From Azadirachta indica (Eukaryota; Streptophyta; Magnoliopsida; Sapindales; Meliaceae): 64,000 nt of DNA. Every line of letters begins with the position of its first letter. The stretch's first letter is position 1. The notes beneath the pieces were generated by a model. It searched no databases. It saw nothing but the letters and a program-made list of their open reading frames with translations, and was not told where the DNA came from. Location: positions 434,001-498,000 of the forward strand of contig CM040452.1 in assembly GCA_022749755.1 (NCBI GenBank), in the 5' to 3' direction. Of the stretch, positions 59,650-64,000 are shown piece after piece. Position numbers and translations under genes: made by a program.

Positions 59650-61373
59650 ATGGCTCCCAGAAATTGGTTTCCTTCGACAACAGTTATTAAACTGCAGACT
59701 TCCATTTTCATCTACTCCCTTAGAGTCTTATACAACTTCCGGAATTCAGCTCTCATCGTATTCAAACAACCTCTGAGCCAAACTTACTTCAAAAATTTCT
59801 CAAAGACAAATGCAAATCACGTAACTTCACTTTGAATGAAGCTCTTCCCTTCTTTGATTAAATGATTCCCAACCCTTTGCTTTAGTTTTATCATTCAATA
59901 TTTTGCTTTCTGCCCTTGTTAAGAAAAAATACTTTGACACTGTCGTTTTGCTTTACAAGAGATTGATTTGAACCGGAGGCTTGGTCCTTGATTTATTTTC
60001 TTTAAACATTTTGCTTAATTGCTGTTTATATGAAGAGGGTTTTTGACGGTTGTGTGGTTTTGAGGAGGATTTTGAGGATGGGTTTTAGACCAGACGTTAC
60101 CAGAAAATGATTGCTTTTGGTTGTAAGCCTAACGTGATTTCTTGTGGGACTTTGATCAATGGGTTGTGTCTAGCAGGTAATAAAAGTCTTGCTCTAAAGG
60201 TATTTGAAGAAATGATTAATGGAAATGCTGCATTTGGTGGTATGTGTAAACCTAACATTGTTATTTATGGTACGATCATCAATGGGCTTTGTAAGGATGG
60301 GTTTGTAGATAACGCAATAGAACTATTTCTGAAAATGAGGGTTTCTGTGGAATTAATCCGAATATGGTTGTTTATAACTCTCTAATCATGTTGCGTTGGT
60401 AATTGGAATAAAGCTAAAGGTTTATTTATTGACATGTTATATTAAGGTATACAGCCGCATGGTGACTTTTAGTGTGATGATAGATGAACTATGCAAGAAA
60501 CGGAGAATATATGAAGCAAATGGATTGCTGAAAATGATGATAGAAACAAGTGTGAATCCTAATACAGTTACATATAACTCGTTGTTGGATGGTTTTTGTT
60601 TGGTATGTAGAATTGATGATGATGTTAGGAAGCTCTTTGATCAATGGGCATTGCAAAAGGGGAGAAATAGAGGAAGCTATGAGTCTATAAAGGGAAATGG
60701 CTTCAAAAGGTAGTCAGCAAACAATTGTTACATATACTACCTTGTTAGCTAGCCTTCTTCAAGCAAGTAGGATGGGAGATGCACAAAAGCTGTTTGATGA
60801 GATGAAAGTGAATAAAGTTGTACCTAATTTATGGACATATGGTATATTTATTTGCAGTATTTGTAAGAATGGTTATTGTTCAGATGCATTGGAAATATTT
60901 TACAATTTAAAGAACTGCAAGCTTAAGTTCAACATTGAACTTATTAATTGTCTTGTTGATGAACTGTGTAAAGCAAGGAGGCTTGAGATTGGCTGGAAAC
61001 TATTTCACAAACTGCCTGAATATTGGTTGGCGCCAAATGTGGTAACATATAGCATCATTATCAATGGGTTTGCAAAGTAGGACAATTGGAAAAGGCATAT
61101 GATATGTTACTAGAAATGGATAAAATTGGTTGTGCCCCAAATGTAGTCACCTTTGACGTGCTTATGCACGGTTTCTTGAAAAATAATAATACAGAAAAAG
61201 TCTTCAAATTCTTCACAAAATGGTGCAGAGAAATGTGATGCCAAAATGAATCCACATTTTCCGTAGTCGTAAAACTACTTGTAGAGAATGAAAAATATCA
61301 TGAAAATCTGAATTTGCTTCCTTCATTTCCTGTCAAAGATTCTTCAAGGAAGCTAGATGATGAATGTCAATAA
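59650..61373 (+). pseudogene. Rf-like PPR protein gene, decayed, copy 2
   Basis: This is the paralogue of 47907-49848, traceable from MAPRNWFPSTTVIKLQTSIF to the shared DDECQ-stop. Coding pieces lie at 59650-59835, 60107-60385, 60467-60713, 60697-61080 and 61245-61373, in different frames. Repeat signatures include CGTLINGLCLAG, VIYGTIINGLCKDGFVDNAI, TYNSLLDGFCLVCRIDD, WTYGIFICSICKNGYCSDAL and TYSIIINGFAK. It is shorter than copy 1 by about 220 bases, through internal deletions. Each copy has its own set of frameshifts, so the two probably decayed separately after duplication, although some defects may be shared. The N-terminal Arg/Ser/Thr-rich stretch suits an organelle-targeting sequence. 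Confidence 0.9.
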
Positions 61374-62938
61374 GCATGACATCCATTTTGAACAGTCTGG
61401 CCAATGCAGTGAACTCCTTGGATGTCAGCTTAAAACTGTTTAATGGATGGGTTGTATTTTGTTGTCGGTAGCAATTCAAACAGTACTTAGCTGGAATCTA
61501 CAACTTTGCTGTAAAGCATGACCTTTGGCTAGTATATGGGGTACATATTTTAATCTTCTCTTTTGATTTTCCTTTGTAATTTGGGATTGTGTATAACAAT
61601 ACCAAATTAATACATGGAAGCAAATAAATATTATAGTGTACCATCCTCAATATAATTTTAGATTTGTACTATTTAATTTTTATATAACTCTAATATTTAA
61701 TGATACATTATTCTTAGTAGTCACATTATAGCAGCAATAAATTTTAGACAATAGTTTGCTTGTTCTTTTTCAAAATTGAGGAAAACAGCTAACAGTTCCT
61801 TTCTGTTTTAGTTTTTCAATAAGTGTAAACTCATATCTTTTGCTGTATAAATCATTTTTGAAAAACATCGACCAAACAAGTATTTATTCTGTTTGTTATC
61901 AGAAAATGAAAATGAAAACTAGTTTTGAAAAACAGTAACAAACAGGCCCTTAGATTCTTATGTTAGGCACTGTTTACCTGGAACTTAACCAAAGACATTA
62001 CTGATAAGTTTGTTTTGGTTGAGTTCTTGTTCTACCCATTGAACTGGTAAGAAGATACGTTGATGCAGATGCTGTTAATCAGCATTAACCCCCAAAAAAA
62101 AAAAAAGGGTGTTCCTTATGGTAGTGTCCTGAAACTTACAATTGAGAGACAAATGTAAAGAACTAGATAAAGTTACCATGTCGGAAGGAAAGATGGTTGG
62201 CCTAAAATGTTCTCCTTGAACATAAAACTTCCAGCAGATGCTTAGATACAGATATTTGGTGGCTAAAATATGAATTGGAAGTGATGTATTATTGCCATTC
62301 ATTACTTGACTAGAAGCTTGTCTGTGGCAGGGTTTCTGTGCATGATGGAGAGAGTAATTTAATATAATTACAGAATGTTGGGAGATGAGTTGACCTAATT
62401 GGGAGAGAAGAGAGAGCTCTGAGTGTATTTTCCATTTTATTTTAGATGATATTCTTTTTCCTTCAGTTTTCTCCAAATCGAAAATAATTATCTGCTGATT
62501 ATCCTGGGTTTGCTTTATCTCTGTTCTTTCACCTCATCAAATTGCTCAGCAATTCTTGTGTTAATTTCACGGGGGCACTCTTTGACTTGATTATCTTACT
62601 CTCCCTCTAATATGTGACCCACTGATAATGTTGTCTAAATTAGATGTAATATTTGTAAGTGCATTGTGGATATGTTGAAATAATAACTGACAACTTCTGT
62701 CAAAGGACTATATCTAAGGGATTTGACACATGATTGAAACTGACATAATCCTTGTGCAATTGTGCTAGATATATTATTGATATATCTCATGTTACTCAGC
62801 TAGCTTCTTGCTTGGACTTATAATTTCTGGTGATATCGGGACTTAGCCCTTTGAAGGAAAACTTTTGCCTTTGAGAACTTTGAAACAGGTTCTCCCGAAA
62901 CCTTTTTTGTGATTATTATTTTCTGTATGATTTAATGA
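61374..62938. other. Spacer or intron-like remnant before RFC1 exons
   Basis: The first 220 bases match the 3' flank of PPR copy 1. The rest is T-rich, intron-like DNA. The 133-codon minus-strand frame at 62075-62476 is Ser/His/Leu-rich, ends near a poly(A) tract and resembles no family; it is not called as a gene. Confidence 0.45.
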
Positions 62939-63349
62939 CCAAAATGAAGCTGTTCAGAAAGTTTGAGTTCATGAATGTTTACTTCATAAGCCAGGAGGAT
63001 TTTGATACTAATGTTGAACTCTCAAAATTCTTTGTACCTGTACCCTACTTCAATGTACAAAATGATATTACTAATGTTTTCATATTGTTAGGTTATTTAT
63101 GGGTATATTGTGTATCAGGGGCTTGCAAATCCTCCGGAAGGCATCATACCAGCTGTAAAAGCAGCTCTAACAAGAATGTGTACAGTATCAGCTGCTGATC
63201 TGGTCCAACTACCAGGAAAGAGAAAGGCTGCCTAGCCATGAAGTGGATTGCTGCAATTCCAGAACTGTATGATGATGGAATAAAACAAGAGAATGAGGAA
63301 TCATTGGCAAACCATGAAGAAGAAAATTCTTCAGGCACACAGGATGCTG
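62939..63349 (+). pseudogene. RFC1: Replication factor C subunit 1, two C-terminal exons, decayed
   Basis: RFC1 is the large subunit of the clamp loader that places PCNA on DNA. The first exon (62939-63033) reads, allowing for two small indels, PK-EAVQKV-EFMN, then ISQEDFDTNVELSKF. It ends at a GT donor. After an 85-base intron ending in CAG, the second exon (63119-63349) begins GLANPPEGIIPAVKAALTR in the same phase. It continues (M)CTVSAADLVQLPGKRKAA, hits a stop at 63233-63235, and resumes in another frame as KWIAAIPELYDD and ESLANHEEENSSGTQDAG before a GT donor. Plant RFC1 has this order near its C-terminus. About six codons are missing before SAADLV. Intact splice sites with a broken frame mean a decayed genomic copy. 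Exons further up or down are not recognised. Confidence 0.85.
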
Positions 63350-64000
63350 GTAAAATTTAATCTTGTATACAAATTTCAATTGATTTGCCATTACATGTTC
63401 AACTCTTCAGCTGCATTCTTTATTAAGTCCTCTTGTCCTCTGAATTGTTCTTAACCAAGATTGATGAGGCACTGGCACTTTCTTAATCCTCTTTCACAGA
63501 ATTTTAATGCAATCCAATACCTGGACTACTGACAATCATTATCATCATAGCCCCACCTGAATATTCCAAACAAAACTAAAATGGCTCAGCACATAGATTA
63601 TGTTTGAATTAGATTCAGTTTTACTTGTACCACTTGCACATTGTTTCCCTTGTTGGAAATACCATTTTGACATTCCTTTTTACATTGGGGGAATGCCAAT
63701 CATATGGATCGGAAGGAATGAGAGGAACAAGCAATGTGTATGTAGAAAGTTTTTTCTGACATTGATTTACCTTCCCTTTTTTTGGAGACTTCTTCTAGAA
63801 TATAACAATTTTCTGTTCCATTTGAAAATCTGAACTAGGCAGTGTAGGTGCTACCTATTGATTTATTCTTATCAATCCGAATGTTGTTACAATCAAGTGT
63901 TGCCTGACGCTTGGAATAATTCATTAGTGTTCTCTTACAAGACAAGAAAAATTTTACTGGCACATGAGTGCTGCCAGAACCCTGTCTTTTCATATATTTT
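63350..64000. other. Window end, nothing recognised
   Basis: Possibly further intron-like remnant of the RFC1 copy. No exon was recognised, and the frame at 63600-63833 resembles nothing known. Confidence 0.4.

Noticed and set aside
62075..62476. 133-codon minus-strand frame
   Set aside because: There is no family resemblance, and it ends next to a poly(A) tract within intron-like sequence.

Overview
The window is nuclear DNA from a flowering plant, most likely a eudicot. It is very AT-rich and has GT-AG introns, plant-specific gene families and many decayed gene copies. The species cannot be fixed from sequence alone; the look of the receptor-like protein and PPR genes would suit a rosid such as a Sapindales tree, but that is a guess. 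There is one 100-base assembly gap (4821-4920).

Layout. 1-4.8 kb: two small inverted-repeat elements and a broken 5' fragment of the chaperonin gene CCT7 (minus strand), which lies between two diverged direct repeats. 4.9-10.4 kb: AT-rich spacer made largely of diverged duplications, including a duplicated promoter-proximal block just upstream of the next gene. 10.4-12.3 kb: an intronless carotenoid cleavage dioxygenase of the CCD4 type, whose catalytic body is intact but whose plastid-targeting N-terminus appears to lie in another frame. 12.3-24.4 kb: gene-poor DNA with dispersed repeats, a long palindrome and one doubtful small membrane-protein reading frame. 24.4-29.3 kb: a tandem array of about 24 copies of a roughly 203-bp dimeric repeat. 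29.3-36.9 kb: dispersed repeats and a block of roughly 1-1.7 kb present three times in direct orientation. 36.9-45.4 kb: a ten-exon receptor-like protein (extracellular LRRs, one membrane span, no kinase). 47.9-49.8 kb: a decayed Rf-like PPR gene. 52.0 kb: the intact first exon of the TPR protein OEP61. 53.0-54.5 kb: a truncated, decayed copy of the receptor-like protein. 59.7-61.4 kb: a second decayed PPR gene. 62.9-63.35 kb: two decayed exons from near the C-terminus of replication factor C subunit 1 (RFC1).

How it fits together. Only two genes look close to whole: the CCD4-like enzyme (carotenoid and apocarotenoid turnover in plastids) and the receptor-like protein (cell-surface perception, immunity or development). 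The right third looks like an ancestral OEP61-RFC1 neighbourhood (these genes are near neighbours in Arabidopsis, as I recall) that was invaded by a duplicated receptor-like-protein/PPR block and is decaying. Repeated local duplication is the theme of the window: it is seen upstream of CCD4, upstream of the receptor gene, inside its intron 2, among its exons and in the satellite array. No CRISPR array, rRNA or tRNA gene was recognised. I found no convincing new biochemical system; the strongest leads are the satellite array, the displaced CCD4 transit peptide, the relic OEP61/RFC1 block and the exon-module duplication in the receptor gene.
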